64,000 nt of DNA, taken from assembly GCF_000424105.1 (NCBI RefSeq), contig NZ_AUJG01000011.1, forward strand, positions 27,931 to 91,930, given 5' to 3'. The translations under genes were made by a program, and so were the position numbers. The notes under the pieces were generated by a model. It did no database searches. It worked only from the letters and a program-made list of their open reading frames with translations, and was not told where the DNA came from. Of this stretch, positions 8,441-17,270 are shown one piece after another (position 1 is the first letter of the stretch; every line of letters starts with the position of its first letter). The stretch is from Lachnospira multipara ATCC 19207 (GTDB taxonomy: Bacteria > Bacillota > Clostridia > Lachnospirales > Lachnospiraceae).

Positions 8441-9589
8441 ATGGAATGTAAACATATAGATATATCAGATGAGATATCTACAGCTATAAAATCAAAAACT
8501 CCAATAGTTGCCCTTGAAGTGGCATCGATTTTTCTTAACTTACAATATCCAGAGAATGTTGAATTGGTTAAGTCATTAATTAACGCAATTAAGGAGTATG
8601 GCGTAGTTCCAGCTCTTATGTATGTTGCGAATGGAAGAATAAAGGTAGGTTTATCGGATTCTGATATAGATTTTTTAGGTCATAATAGGGAAAATATATC
8701 TCGAATTAGTAAGCGAGACTTACCCATTGCACTTGCTGCTAATGAAACTGGCAATATGCTTTTATCTGCAGTTATTTACATAGCTTCAAAGGTAGGCATA
8801 AAGGTAGTTTCAGCCTCTTCAATTGCAGGTGTTAATAAGGAATTGCTAGAAGGCTTTGAAAGCTCTTATGATATTGAGTCTTTATCAGCAAGCAATGTGC
8901 TACTAGTATGTTCAGGCATTAGACCCGGTTATAACATCAAGGAAACTATGGCAAAGCTTGAGGAAAAGGAAATTTATGTAGCTGGCTTTAAGACTGATTA
9001 CTTACCAAGCTTTTATTACTCTAATTCAGATGTAAGACTTAGCTATAGACTTGAGACACCTCAGGCTATTGCTGTAAGTTACAATATTAAGAACGCCTTA
9101 GAGATTGATTCTTCTTACTTACTTTTAAATCCAGTTTCAAAAAGTCATGAGATAAATGAAGAAGACATTGAAAAGGCCATAACAGAGGCTTTTAATGAGG
9201 CAAGACAAAGAGATATTAAGGGCACAGATTTTAATGACTACATGTTTAGACGAGTAAGGGAGTTAACTAACGGTGCTAGTAAGACTTCATTTTTACATAA
9301 CATCAATAGTAACGCTCAGCTTGCAGCTTGGATATCCTTTGCAATGTTTAAAGAAGGCACGCCACATGTGGTTAAGGCAAATGTATCTGATAACATAAAG
9401 AAGGTAGCAGACCCTATTCTTACTGCAAACTCTAATAATAATTCCTCTAAGATTATGGATTTTTATTTATGGCTCTTTGCAGTTAAGAGATTTGCTCAGA
9501 CCTATGATGCTTGCAAGATGATTTTTAATAATCTTTCCCCTGAGCGTCAGGCTAGTTTAAAAGAGGAGTTTGAAAAAACTATAAGTTAA
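8441..9589 (+). CDS. PsuG-like protein with altered active-site positions
   Basis: Residues about 20-300 align with pseudouridine-5'-phosphate glycosidase (PsuG). Matches include VALE near residue 24, AVPA-like VVPALMYV, the segment beginning GRIKVGLSDSDI, ISKRDLP and ARQRDIKG. By eye, the family's AGKNG segment reads ANETG here and its GAKS segment reads GIRP, so both lysines I associate with catalysis seem lost. A C-terminal extension of about 70 residues, unlike the ~310-residue enzyme, ends the 382-residue protein. No psuK kinase gene is beside it. It may be a non-catalytic or repurposed paralogue. The fold assignment is firm, the activity is not. Confidence 0.75.
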   Translation: MECKHIDISDEISTAIKSKTPIVALEVASIFLNLQYPENVELVKSLINAIKEYGVVPALMYVANGRIKVGLSDSDIDFLGHNRENISRISKRDLPIALAANETGNMLLSAVIYIASKVGIKVVSASSIAGVNKELLEGFESSYDIESLSASNVLLVCSGIRPGYNIKETMAKLEEKEIYVAGFKTDYLPSFYYSNSDVRLSYRLETPQAIAVSYNIKNALEIDSSYLLLNPVSKSHEINEEDIEKAITEAFNEARQRDIKGTDFNDYMFRRVRELTNGASKTSFLHNINSNAQLAAWISFAMFKEGTPHVVKANVSDNIKKVADPILTANSNNNSSKIMDFYLWLFAVKRFAQTYDACKMIFNNLSPERQASLKEEFEKTIS

Positions 9590-9597
9590 ACAATTCA

Positions 9598-9675
9598 TTG
9601 AAATAAAGTGTTTTTGTGTGATATAATTTCAAATGTATGTAGTAATATAGCATGTTTTCGAAAGAAGGCATGCTA
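9598..9675 (+). promoter_or_regulatory. Promoter and 5' UTR hairpin of the Nudix gene
   Basis: TTGAAA (9598-9603) and TATAAT (9622-9627) are 18 bases apart. The transcript would begin just before the palindrome TAGCATG (9648-9654)...CATGCTA (9669-9675), which lies before the chosen start at 9709. Confidence 0.6.
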
Positions 9676-9708
9676 AACTTATGGAAAGAATTTTGCGAGG
9701 AAATGACA

Positions 9709-10212
9709 ATGGAATTATGGGATATCTATAATGTTAATAAAGAAAGAACAGGCAGAACCATGAAGCGTAACGATTGGAACATGCAGCCGGGAGATTATCA
9801 CCTAACAGTACTTGGCGTAATTAAAAGACCTGATGGTAGATTTTTAATTACAAGAAGAGTACTTACAAAGGCTTGGGCTCCAGGGCATTGGGAAGTTTCC
9901 GGTGGTGCTGCTATGGCTGGTGAAGATTCCATCGATGCTGTAAGAAGAGAAATTAAAGAAGAGACAGGCATTGATGTAACTAATGCTAAGGGCGGTTACG
10001 TTTTTAGTTATAGAAGAGATAATCCTGAAGAGAAGGATAACTACTTCGTTGATATCTATCGATTTGAGATGGATGTTAAGGACGAGGATGTTAAGTTACA
10101 GGAAGAAGAGACACTAGGTTTTAAATTTGCTAGTTTAGATGAGATAAAGGAAATCGCTGATCGCGGCGAATTCTTACATTACGAAAGTATAAAGAAAGTT
10201 TTTGAAGATTAG
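9709..10212 (+). CDS. Nudix hydrolase
   Basis: A 167-residue Nudix protein hydrolysing a nucleoside-diphosphate-linked compound; the substrate is not readable. The Nudix box GGAAMAGEDSIDAVRREI, continuing KEETGI, fits GX5EX7REUXEEXGU. The N-terminus MELWDIYNVNKERTGRTMKR is typical of the Idi-like/MutT-type group. I prefer ATG 9709, with GAGG 8 bases upstream, over the in-frame ATG at 9652 that lies inside the hairpin loop. It has its own promoter and terminator, so it is monocistronic. Confidence 0.88.
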   Translation: MELWDIYNVNKERTGRTMKRNDWNMQPGDYHLTVLGVIKRPDGRFLITRRVLTKAWAPGHWEVSGGAAMAGEDSIDAVRREIKEETGIDVTNAKGGYVFSYRRDNPEEKDNYFVDIYRFEMDVKDEDVKLQEEETLGFKFASLDEIKEIADRGEFLHYESIKKVFED

Positions 10213-10217
10213 AATTT

Positions 10218-10256
10218 AAGGACAAGTCATTTATTTTAATGGCCTGTCCTTTTTTG
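10218..10256 (+). terminator. Intrinsic terminator of the Nudix gene
   Basis: AAGGACA (10218-10224) pairs with TGTCCTT (10245-10251), followed by a T run. Confidence 0.8.
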
Positions 10257-10268
10257 AATGCAGTGTAA

Positions 10269-10422
10269 GCAATCCCCCGCTTCAAAAGCGTAAGCTTTAA
10301 GCGGGGGTATAAAGCTTACTAGTGTCAGAAGGGGTTAAAGCCCCTTCTGACAGGTGGCACAAAGTGCCACTGCGTTCATGAGGAAGTAGCGAAGCGGATT
10401 CCGAATGTCCGCTTTACTGCTT
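10269..10422. repeat. Hairpin cluster before the ABC exporter
   Basis: There are four adjacent stems. CCCCCGCTT and AAGCGGGGG pair at 10274-10307. The perfect 12-bp TGTCAGAAGGGG and CCCCTTCTGACA pair at 10323-10352. GTGGCAC-AAA-GTGCCAC lies at 10354-10370. AAGTAGCGAAGCGGA pairs imperfectly with TCCGCTTTACTGCTT at 10384-10422. The third stem and its right flank (CACTGCGTTC) recur in diverged form at 39868-39903. No ORF of note lies here. Confidence 0.7.
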
Positions 10423-10467
10423 ATATAACTACTCTGCGTATGGGCAGAAATATATGGGGAGGCTTAT

Positions 10468-12243
10468 ATGATTAAGTACATTAAAAAATACTGGTGGGCA
10501 GCAGTTCTAGCCCCACTATTTATGATTGGGGAGGCCAGCATGGACCTCTTACAGCCAAGACTTATGAGTAAAATTGTAGATGAAGGTGTTCTTGGCCTTT
10601 CAAATAACGGAGTTGGTGACCTTGGACTAGTTATTAGACTGGGCCTTATGATGATTTTCTTTGTGTTTATTGGTGGTGTTTGTGGCATTATGTCCGGAAT
10701 TTTTGCCAATATCGCAGGTCAGAATTTCGGTAATGATGTTAGAAAGGATTTGTTTAGTCGTATAATGAGCTTTTCATTTTCACAGACAGATGAATTCTCC
10801 ACAGGCTCTCTAATTACAAGGGTTACTAATGATGTAACTCAGGTGCAAAATTTCGTGCAGATGGCCCTTCGAGGTTTTGTTAGAACCTTTATTCTCTTTA
10901 TTGGCGGCCTTTTTTGCATGCTCAGTCTAAACTTAAGTTTTGGCGTGGTTATTGGAATTTCTCTACCACTAATCTTGCTTTGCGTAATATATTTTATTGC
11001 CAAGGCCAATCCTAAGTTCACAATTCTTCAAAAGAAACTAGACAACTTAAATAACGTTATGCAGGAAAATGTAGCAGGCTCTAGAGTTGTAAAGGCTTAT
11101 GTTAGAGAGGATTACGAAAAGAAGAGATTTGGAAAATCCAACGATGAATTAGTAAATACCCAGCTTGACGTACTCTTACTTCTTTCTTACATGACTCCGA
11201 TTATGAACGTGATTCTTAACTTTTCAGTGGTTGCCATTATTAAGGTGGGCCAGATTAATGTTATGAATGGTAGCGTCACACCGGGGGAGGTTATGGCGGC
11301 CATCACTTACGCATCACAGGTTCTTAATGCAGTTATGCGTATGAACATGATTTTCCAAAATGCATCTCGTGGTATGACATCTGGAAAGAGAATTTTGGAG
11401 GTGCTAAATTGCCTTCCAGAAATTAAGGATGGAGATTTTGAAGGATTTAAGGGAGACGACGGAAGTGCAAGAGACGAAGAGAGGGATAAGAAGCCTGGTG
11501 ATATTATTTTTGAAAATGTATCTTTTGCCTATCCTACACAAAAAGAGGATTTAATTATCAAGGACTTTAGTTTACATATAAGGCCGGGAGAAACCATTGG
11601 AATCCTTGGGGAGACAGGTTGTGGTAAGTCTAGCTTGGTAAATTTAATTCCTAGATTTTATGATGTAAGTTCAGGAAGGGTGCTAATTGATGGCGTGGAT
11701 GTTAGAGACTACAAGCTAAAGGCTTTAAGAGATAAGATTGCTATCGCCCTTCAAAAAAGCGAAATCTTTAGTGAGACTATAAGAGAAAATATTTATTGGG
11801 GTAAGAAAGACGCAGACTATGACAGAGTTATGCATGCTGCTAAGATGGCACAGGCCCTAGAGTTTATAGAGAATAAGCCAGAAGGAATTGGCACAGTAGT
11901 AACTCAAGGGGGTACAAGTCTTTCTGGTGGCCAGAAGCAAAGACTAGCTATTGCTAGAGCTGTAATTAAGGGGGCGGATATCCTTATATTTGATGATGCT
12001 AGCTCAGCTCTTGATTTAAAGACAGAGGCTAATCTATACAAGGACTTAAAGGAAGAATATCCTAACACTACTAAGATTATTGTGGCTCAAAGAATTGCAT
12101 CTGTTAAGGATGCAGATAGAATCGTAATTATAGATGAGGGCAAGTTATCAGCTGTGGGAAGTCACGAAGAATTGCTAAAGATAAGTCCAATTTATCAGGA
12201 TATCTATAATTCACAGTTAGGGGGTGGCCAGATTGCAGAATAA
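10468..12243 (+). CDS. Heterodimeric ABC exporter, subunit with degenerate ATP site
   Basis: A 591-residue half-transporter with about six transmembrane helices (to about residue 300) and a C-terminal ATPase. Walker A is GETGCGKSS and the signature is canonical LSGGQ. The Walker B region reads LIFDDASSALD, with Asp where the catalytic Glu is expected. With the next gene, whose signature is altered, this gives the classic one-good-one-degenerate site layout of BmrCD/TM287-288-type exporters. The start has GGGGAGG 7 bases upstream. The substrate is not readable; drugs or lipids are usual for the family. Confidence 0.9.
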   Translation: MIKYIKKYWWAAVLAPLFMIGEASMDLLQPRLMSKIVDEGVLGLSNNGVGDLGLVIRLGLMMIFFVFIGGVCGIMSGIFANIAGQNFGNDVRKDLFSRIMSFSFSQTDEFSTGSLITRVTNDVTQVQNFVQMALRGFVRTFILFIGGLFCMLSLNLSFGVVIGISLPLILLCVIYFIAKANPKFTILQKKLDNLNNVMQENVAGSRVVKAYVREDYEKKRFGKSNDELVNTQLDVLLLLSYMTPIMNVILNFSVVAIIKVGQINVMNGSVTPGEVMAAITYASQVLNAVMRMNMIFQNASRGMTSGKRILEVLNCLPEIKDGDFEGFKGDDGSARDEERDKKPGDIIFENVSFAYPTQKEDLIIKDFSLHIRPGETIGILGETGCGKSSLVNLIPRFYDVSSGRVLIDGVDVRDYKLKALRDKIAIALQKSEIFSETIRENIYWGKKDADYDRVMHAAKMAQALEFIENKPEGIGTVVTQGGTSLSGGQKQRLAIARAVIKGADILIFDDASSALDLKTEANLYKDLKEEYPNTTKIIVAQRIASVKDADRIVIIDEGKLSAVGSHEELLKISPIYQDIYNSQLGGGQIAE

Positions 12244-14071
12244 TACATCAAACCTTTCAAAACAGGCAGATATGAAAAATTACAATAATATGATGGGCGG
12301 CAAGGGCCCTAGAAATAGAGGAGCAGTGGTTGAGAAGGCTCAAAACGCAGGAGTTACCCTAAAAAGACTAGTAAATTACTTTAAAAAAGAGTTAAATACT
12401 GTGGCTTTACTTTTACTTGCGGTATTAATCGTTGTAATTGCTAGTGTCTATGCCCCAAAGCTTCAAAGTAATGCCATTGATAGTATTACAGATGGAAACT
12501 ACAAGGCAGTAGGACCAATCCTTGTTGTTATGCTAATTACCTATGGAATTTATAGCCTCTTTAGTTTTGTACAAACTAGACTTAGCGCCATGCTTAGCCA
12601 AAGGATTGTAAAGAGACTACGAGAGGATTTGTTTGATTGCATCGTTAACCTACCTATAAAGTACTTAGATGCCCACTCTCACGGTGACATTATGAGTAGA
12701 ATGACTAATGATGTGGAAAATGTATCTACAACTATTTCCCAGAGTTTATCATCACTATTTTCCGGTATCCTTACAATTATAGGCACAGCCCTTATGATGA
12801 TCTACTTATGTCCGAAGCTTGCTGCATTTTCCATAATCACAGTAATTCTTACTTTGCTTGCCACTAAGTATTTATCAAAGGCCATGAGAAAGTTTTACAT
12901 GAAAAGACAGGTCTTACTTGGTAGTTTAAATGGTACTGTTGAAGAGATGATTACAGGCTACAAGACAGTAACAGCCTATAATAGACAGGAAGAGGTTTTA
13001 AAGGAATTTGCCAATACATCAAATAATCTTACAAGAGTTGGTATTGTGGCAGAGGTTTTAGGAAGTTCTATGGGACCTATTATGAATGTCATTAATAACA
13101 TTGGTTTTGTAATTATTGCGGCCTTTGGTGGATATTTTGCCATAAATGGGGTGATTTCCGTTGGCGTAATCTCTGCCTTTATTGTCTATGCTAAGCAGTT
13201 TGGTAGACCTATTGATGAGCTTGCAAACATTTATGGCCAGATTCAGACAGCCATTGCCGGCGCTGAACGTGTCTTTGCCATAATGGATGAGCCAAAGGAG
13301 GATAAGTCAGGAACTAAGCTTATGGATTCTTCAAAGGGACTCATTAGCTTTAAAAATGTAAACTTTTCTTATGTGCCAGAAAAGCAGGTTTTATATGACT
13401 TTAACTTAGAAGTCAAGGCAGGGGAAAAGGTGGCACTAGTTGGTTCTACAGGTAGTGGAAAGACAACTGTTGTAAATCTATTAATGCGTTTTTACGATAT
13501 AGATAGTGGCGAGATTTTAATTGATGGTGTGAATATAAAGGACATTGACTGTAATAATCTAAGAAAGAATACAGCAATTGTTCTACAGGATACAGTGCTT
13601 TTTGCAGATACTGTTAAGAATAATCTTAAGTACTCTAATTTAGAGGCTACAGATTTAGAGGTGGAAGAGGCTGCAAAACATAGTCATTGTAAGAACATGA
13701 TAAATCATTTTAAGAATAAATACGACTTTAGATTAGCTAAGGAAGGACAAAACATTTCCCAAGGACAAAGACAGCTCCTAAGTATTGCTAGAGCTTTCCT
13801 TGCAAAGCCAAAGATTCTTATATTAGATGAGGCTACTTCTTCTGTAGATACAAGAACAGAGAAGAGAATTCAGGATGCCATGGTTAATCTTATGAAGGAT
13901 AGAACTAGCCTTATTATTGCTCATAGACTATCAACTATTCAGGATGCTGATAAAATTGTGGTTATGGATCAGGGAAAAATAGTAGAAATAGGCAATCATA
14001 AGGAATTACTTAAGGCAAAGGGACGTTATTACGAGCTTTATATGACTCAGTTTGCAGGTCAGGAAATTTAG
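12224..14071 (+). CDS. Heterodimeric ABC exporter, catalytic subunit
   Basis: A half-transporter of about 615 residues. Walker A is GSTGSGKTT and Walker B is LILDEATSSVD with the catalytic Glu. The signature is the unusual ISQGQ. Its signature therefore completes the degenerate site of the upstream subunit, while its own Walker motifs pair with the upstream LSGGQ. The start is uncertain: GTG 12224, TTG 12233 (best spaced from AGGGGGTGG) or ATG 12272 are in frame. All give the same transporter with a basic N-terminal tail, and the first two overlap the upstream gene. Confidence 0.9.
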   Translation: MARLQNNTSNLSKQADMKNYNNMMGGKGPRNRGAVVEKAQNAGVTLKRLVNYFKKELNTVALLLLAVLIVVIASVYAPKLQSNAIDSITDGNYKAVGPILVVMLITYGIYSLFSFVQTRLSAMLSQRIVKRLREDLFDCIVNLPIKYLDAHSHGDIMSRMTNDVENVSTTISQSLSSLFSGILTIIGTALMMIYLCPKLAAFSIITVILTLLATKYLSKAMRKFYMKRQVLLGSLNGTVEEMITGYKTVTAYNRQEEVLKEFANTSNNLTRVGIVAEVLGSSMGPIMNVINNIGFVIIAAFGGYFAINGVISVGVISAFIVYAKQFGRPIDELANIYGQIQTAIAGAERVFAIMDEPKEDKSGTKLMDSSKGLISFKNVNFSYVPEKQVLYDFNLEVKAGEKVALVGSTGSGKTTVVNLLMRFYDIDSGEILIDGVNIKDIDCNNLRKNTAIVLQDTVLFADTVKNNLKYSNLEATDLEVEEAAKHSHCKNMINHFKNKYDFRLAKEGQNISQGQRQLLSIARAFLAKPKILILDEATSSVDTRTEKRIQDAMVNLMKDRTSLIIAHRLSTIQDADKIVVMDQGKIVEIGNHKELLKAKGRYYELYMTQFAGQEI

Positions 14072-14190
14072 ATTTAATAATATATTAAGATTGTGATTAT
14101 AGGCAGTTTTTAGAATATGGTATATAATAATATTGATGTAATTTTTTGATGTGATAAGTTATTGAATTTAAATAAAAGGAATACTGAGTA

Positions 14191-15750
14191 ATGATGCGTA
14201 CAGAAAAGAAAACTTCCGCAAAGAATAGTGCTGGACGTCTGATTATGGCTGCCCTTATGTTTGTTTTACAGATCGTTTGGACAGAGACTTTAGTACTAAT
14301 GGTATTTAATTATGCGGCAAGTATCAATTTAGTTTTTACAATTATAGCGATTTTTATTGTGCTTAAGATGCATGTAAAGACAAGTAATGCCTCAATGCGT
14401 TCACCTTGGATAATAGTTATATTAAGCTTACCTGTTATGGGTGTTCCACTTTATTTTCTATATGGAAGATCCGTAATTACTAAGAAAGCTAGAATTAGAT
14501 TTGAAAATATGGTAGAGGAAATTGATCCTTTTATGGTTCAAGATGAAGCAGTGGCAAAGGAACTTGAACAAAAGGATAAAGCTATTTCAAATGAATTTAA
14601 GTACCTTTATAATCACATGGCTTTTCCAGTACATAATAAGACAGCAGTTGAATATCATGGATGTTCTGAAGATGGGCTTGAAAGCTTGATATCTACACTA
14701 GAGCTTGCAAAGAAGTTTATTTTTATGGAATACCACGCAATAGAAGACGCCACAAGCTTTGGCAGAATTAAGGATGTACTTATAAGAAAAGCGGCAGCAG
14801 GAGTCGAAGTTCGTCTTTTTTATGATGATGTTGGTAGTATATTTTTCTTAAATAAGGACTTTATTAAAGAGATGCGAGAAAAGGGCATAGATTGTCGTGT
14901 CTTTAATCCGGTAAGTGCAGTCTTTAATATGTTTATGAATAATCGAGATCATAGAAAGATTACAGTAGTTGACGGCCTTTATGCAGTGACTGGTGGTTAT
15001 AATCTTGCTGATGAATATTTTAATATTACTCACCCATATGGGGAATGGTATGATACTGGAATCAAGGTAGTTGGAAGGGCTGTGCATAATTACACAATTA
15101 TTTTCCTGTCTATGTGGAATTCTATTAAAAAGACGGATGAAGATATTAGCAAGTATATTGATATAGACTATTCTCCAGTGGAATATTTAACAAGAGATAG
15201 TAAGGCTTATGTTAGCCCTTATGCAGATAGTCCTCTTGGAGAAGATAGGGTTGGCGAAAATGTATATCTTAATATCATTAAGAATGCCAAGGACTATGTC
15301 TATATCACTACACCTTATCTTTTAATAACTGATGAGATGAGAAGAGAACTTACACTTGCAGCAAGACGCGGGGTAGATGTAAGAATTGTAACTCCAGGAA
15401 TACCAGATAAGAAGCTTACCTATTCAATGACACGTTCATATTATCCTGGCCTTGTAAAGCACGGGGTTAGAATTTATGAATATACACCAGGTTTTATGCA
15501 TGCTAAGCAGTGGGCATGCGATGATGAGATTTCAGCAGTTAATACAATTAACATGGATTTTAGAAGTCTTTATCATCATTTTGAAAATGGTACTCTTATT
15601 TACGATAAAGATACAGCAATAAGTGTTAGAGAAAACTTTGAGGAAATATTTGAAAAATCAGTGGATGTAACTGAGAAGTACTCTGACTATAAGCATCAGC
15701 ACTTAACACTTTGGCAGTGTTTAATTAGATTAATTTCTCCATTGTTCTAA
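14191..15750 (+). CDS. cls: Cardiolipin synthase
   Basis: Phospholipase D-superfamily enzyme that condenses phosphatidylglycerol into cardiolipin at the membrane. It is 519 residues. There are two N-terminal transmembrane segments (about 14-35 and 38-55, then a third hydrophobic stretch near 75-90). Both HKD motifs are visible: HRKITVVD near residue 252 and HAKQWACD near residue 431. It stands alone between the ABC exporter and the pyrophosphatase-Nudix gene. Confidence 0.93.
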   Translation: MMRTEKKTSAKNSAGRLIMAALMFVLQIVWTETLVLMVFNYAASINLVFTIIAIFIVLKMHVKTSNASMRSPWIIVILSLPVMGVPLYFLYGRSVITKKARIRFENMVEEIDPFMVQDEAVAKELEQKDKAISNEFKYLYNHMAFPVHNKTAVEYHGCSEDGLESLISTLELAKKFIFMEYHAIEDATSFGRIKDVLIRKAAAGVEVRLFYDDVGSIFFLNKDFIKEMREKGIDCRVFNPVSAVFNMFMNNRDHRKITVVDGLYAVTGGYNLADEYFNITHPYGEWYDTGIKVVGRAVHNYTIIFLSMWNSIKKTDEDISKYIDIDYSPVEYLTRDSKAYVSPYADSPLGEDRVGENVYLNIIKNAKDYVYITTPYLLITDEMRRELTLAARRGVDVRIVTPGIPDKKLTYSMTRSYYPGLVKHGVRIYEYTPGFMHAKQWACDDEISAVNTINMDFRSLYHHFENGTLIYDKDTAISVRENFEEIFEKSVDVTEKYSDYKHQHLTLWQCLIRLISPLF

Positions 15751-15833
15751 GTTGCGATTGGGAATATATTGGTGTATATTTAACACATGAGACGCCTTTG
15801 GCGCAATTAAAAAGTTATATGAAATGAGGTATT

Positions 15834-16697
15834 ATGAGAGAAGAAACAGTTACTGTTAAGATTGATCATCCCTTGGGCAGTACAGACGAAGACAACCCCT
15901 CGATAGTGTACCCTATTAATTGCGGGTACGTAGAAAGAGATTGTGAGATAGGGCAAAATGGTGAATTTTCTAGACAGGAGGCCTATGTATTAGGCGTGGA
16001 TGTACCACTTGATGAATTTACAGGAGTTTTGACCGCAGTGGCAAGAAGAAAGGATGATGCAAACTCAGTTTGGCTCGTAGTTCCAGAGAATATCCATTAT
16101 ACAAGACAGCAGCTTGAAGAAATGATATATTTTAGCGAGCAGTATTACGATGGTTTTGTAGAGGTTATTGATGATGAAATCTGGGATGGCTACGATTGTG
16201 ATGAACACAGACTTGGCCTTGATGTTAAAAGAAGTCAGGCGAAATCACTACCAGAGGGAGTTTATCATGTAGTAGTAATGGTTTACACGATTACGAAGGA
16301 CGAAGGTAAGATCTTAGTTACCCAGCGTTCTCGTAATAAGACTTATCCCCTTAAATGGGAAGTTACGGGAGGTTCAATCCTTAAGGGTGAAACTGCAAGA
16401 CAGGGAGCAGCTCGTGAACTTTTAGAGGAAACTGGCATTAAAGTAGCGCCAGAAGACTTAATTCCTCTATATGAATTTTCAGATGCAAGAAAGCATGTGA
16501 TTTACCATAGTTACATTAATTTGATTGAATCAGAAACCAAGATTAAACTTCAACTTGGAGAAACTATGGACTATAAGTTTATACCTTATGAAGAATTTAT
16601 TGAGATGGTGGAATCAGAAAGATTTGTACCATCAGAACAGAAAAGATATGGCAGATTTAAAGAACTAATTAATGAAAAGGTTCATGAATATATTTAG
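15834..16697 (+). CDS. Pyrophosphatase-like domain fused to a Nudix hydrolase
   Basis: A 287-residue two-domain protein. Residues 1-115 resemble a family-of-inorganic-pyrophosphatase fold (VKIDHPLGS, YPINCGYVERD, AYVLGVDVPLDEFTGV, then an EQYYDGF helix). Residues about 140-287 are a Nudix domain with the box GGSILKGETARQGAARELL followed by EETGI. The PPase-like half lacks the cluster of Asp residues I would expect of an active pyrophosphatase, so it may bind rather than cleave. The downstream PadR gene follows after 14 bases and is probably cotranscribed. Confidence 0.78.
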   Translation: MREETVTVKIDHPLGSTDEDNPSIVYPINCGYVERDCEIGQNGEFSRQEAYVLGVDVPLDEFTGVLTAVARRKDDANSVWLVVPENIHYTRQQLEEMIYFSEQYYDGFVEVIDDEIWDGYDCDEHRLGLDVKRSQAKSLPEGVYHVVVMVYTITKDEGKILVTQRSRNKTYPLKWEVTGGSILKGETARQGAARELLEETGIKVAPEDLIPLYEFSDARKHVIYHSYINLIESETKIKLQLGETMDYKFIPYEEFIEMVESERFVPSEQKRYGRFKELINEKVHEYI

Positions 16698-16711
16698 AAT
16701 TAGAGGTAGAG

Positions 16712-17053
16712 ATGGCAGTTAACAAGAAGTATGAGAGACAGTTAAAGAAGGGTGTTTTTGAAATACTTGTGCTTCAATTACTAAGCGAAAAAGAGAAATA
16801 TGGTTATGAACTTCTTACAGAGATGAAAGAGCGTAGTAACGGAATGTTTAGCGTAAAGGAAGGTACTTTATATCCAATACTATATAGACTTGAAGACGAA
16901 GGTCTTGTGGTAGCAAAGTGGACACAGCCAAAGGAAAGGGAAATTAGTAGAAAGTATTATTCAATAACAATGCCAGGTTTAGTAGTTCTAGATGAACTAA
17001 AGAATTTGTGGACTGAATTTTATACGAATGTCAATAATATTCTACAATTTTAA
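16712..17053 (+). CDS. PadR-family transcriptional regulator
   Basis: A 113-residue winged-helix repressor. The typical PadR pattern is present: GVFEILVLQLLSEKEKYGYE, then SVKEGTLYPILYRLEDEGLV and RKYYSIT. PadR proteins often sense drugs or phenolics and control transporters. The nearest candidates are the pyrophosphatase-Nudix gene upstream or the ABC exporter further left. The final Leu-rich helix (LKNLWTEFYTNVNNIL) is the dimerisation helix. A terminator follows. Confidence 0.9.
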   Translation: MAVNKKYERQLKKGVFEILVLQLLSEKEKYGYELLTEMKERSNGMFSVKEGTLYPILYRLEDEGLVVAKWTQPKEREISRKYYSITMPGLVVLDELKNLWTEFYTNVNNILQF

Positions 17054-17085
17054 ATTGATAAAAATTATCAAAAACTAAGATAAGT

Positions 17086-17127
17086 GAGGAAACGCCTTAA
17101 TTACAGGAGTTTCCTCCTATTTTTTTG
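17086..17127 (+). terminator. Intrinsic terminator after padR
   Basis: GAGGAAAC (17086-17093) pairs with GTTTCCTC (17109-17116), followed by seven or more T residues. Confidence 0.85.
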
Positions 17128-17160
17128 TTTTTAAGATTGGATAAAAGAATAAATTAATCA

Positions 17161-17219
17161 TTGACAAAAAAAGAATTAAGAGTAATAATATAACTGTACT
17201 AAGACGGTTAGTACAGTTA
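17161..17219 (+). promoter_or_regulatory. Promoter with perfect palindromic operator for the GntR/ABC operon
   Basis: TTGACA (17161-17166) is followed by TAATAA/TAATAT (17183-17191) as the -10. Directly downstream is a perfect 12-bp inverted repeat, TAACTGTACTAA (17191-17202) and TTAGTACAGTTA (17208-17219), with 5 bases between. It covers the expected transcription start. It is probably the autoregulatory site of the GntR regulator encoded at 17573. Confidence 0.75.
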
Positions 17220-17270
17220 AGACACATGATAAGATGTTGATACACTAAAGAGCGCGTAAGCGCTAGAATT

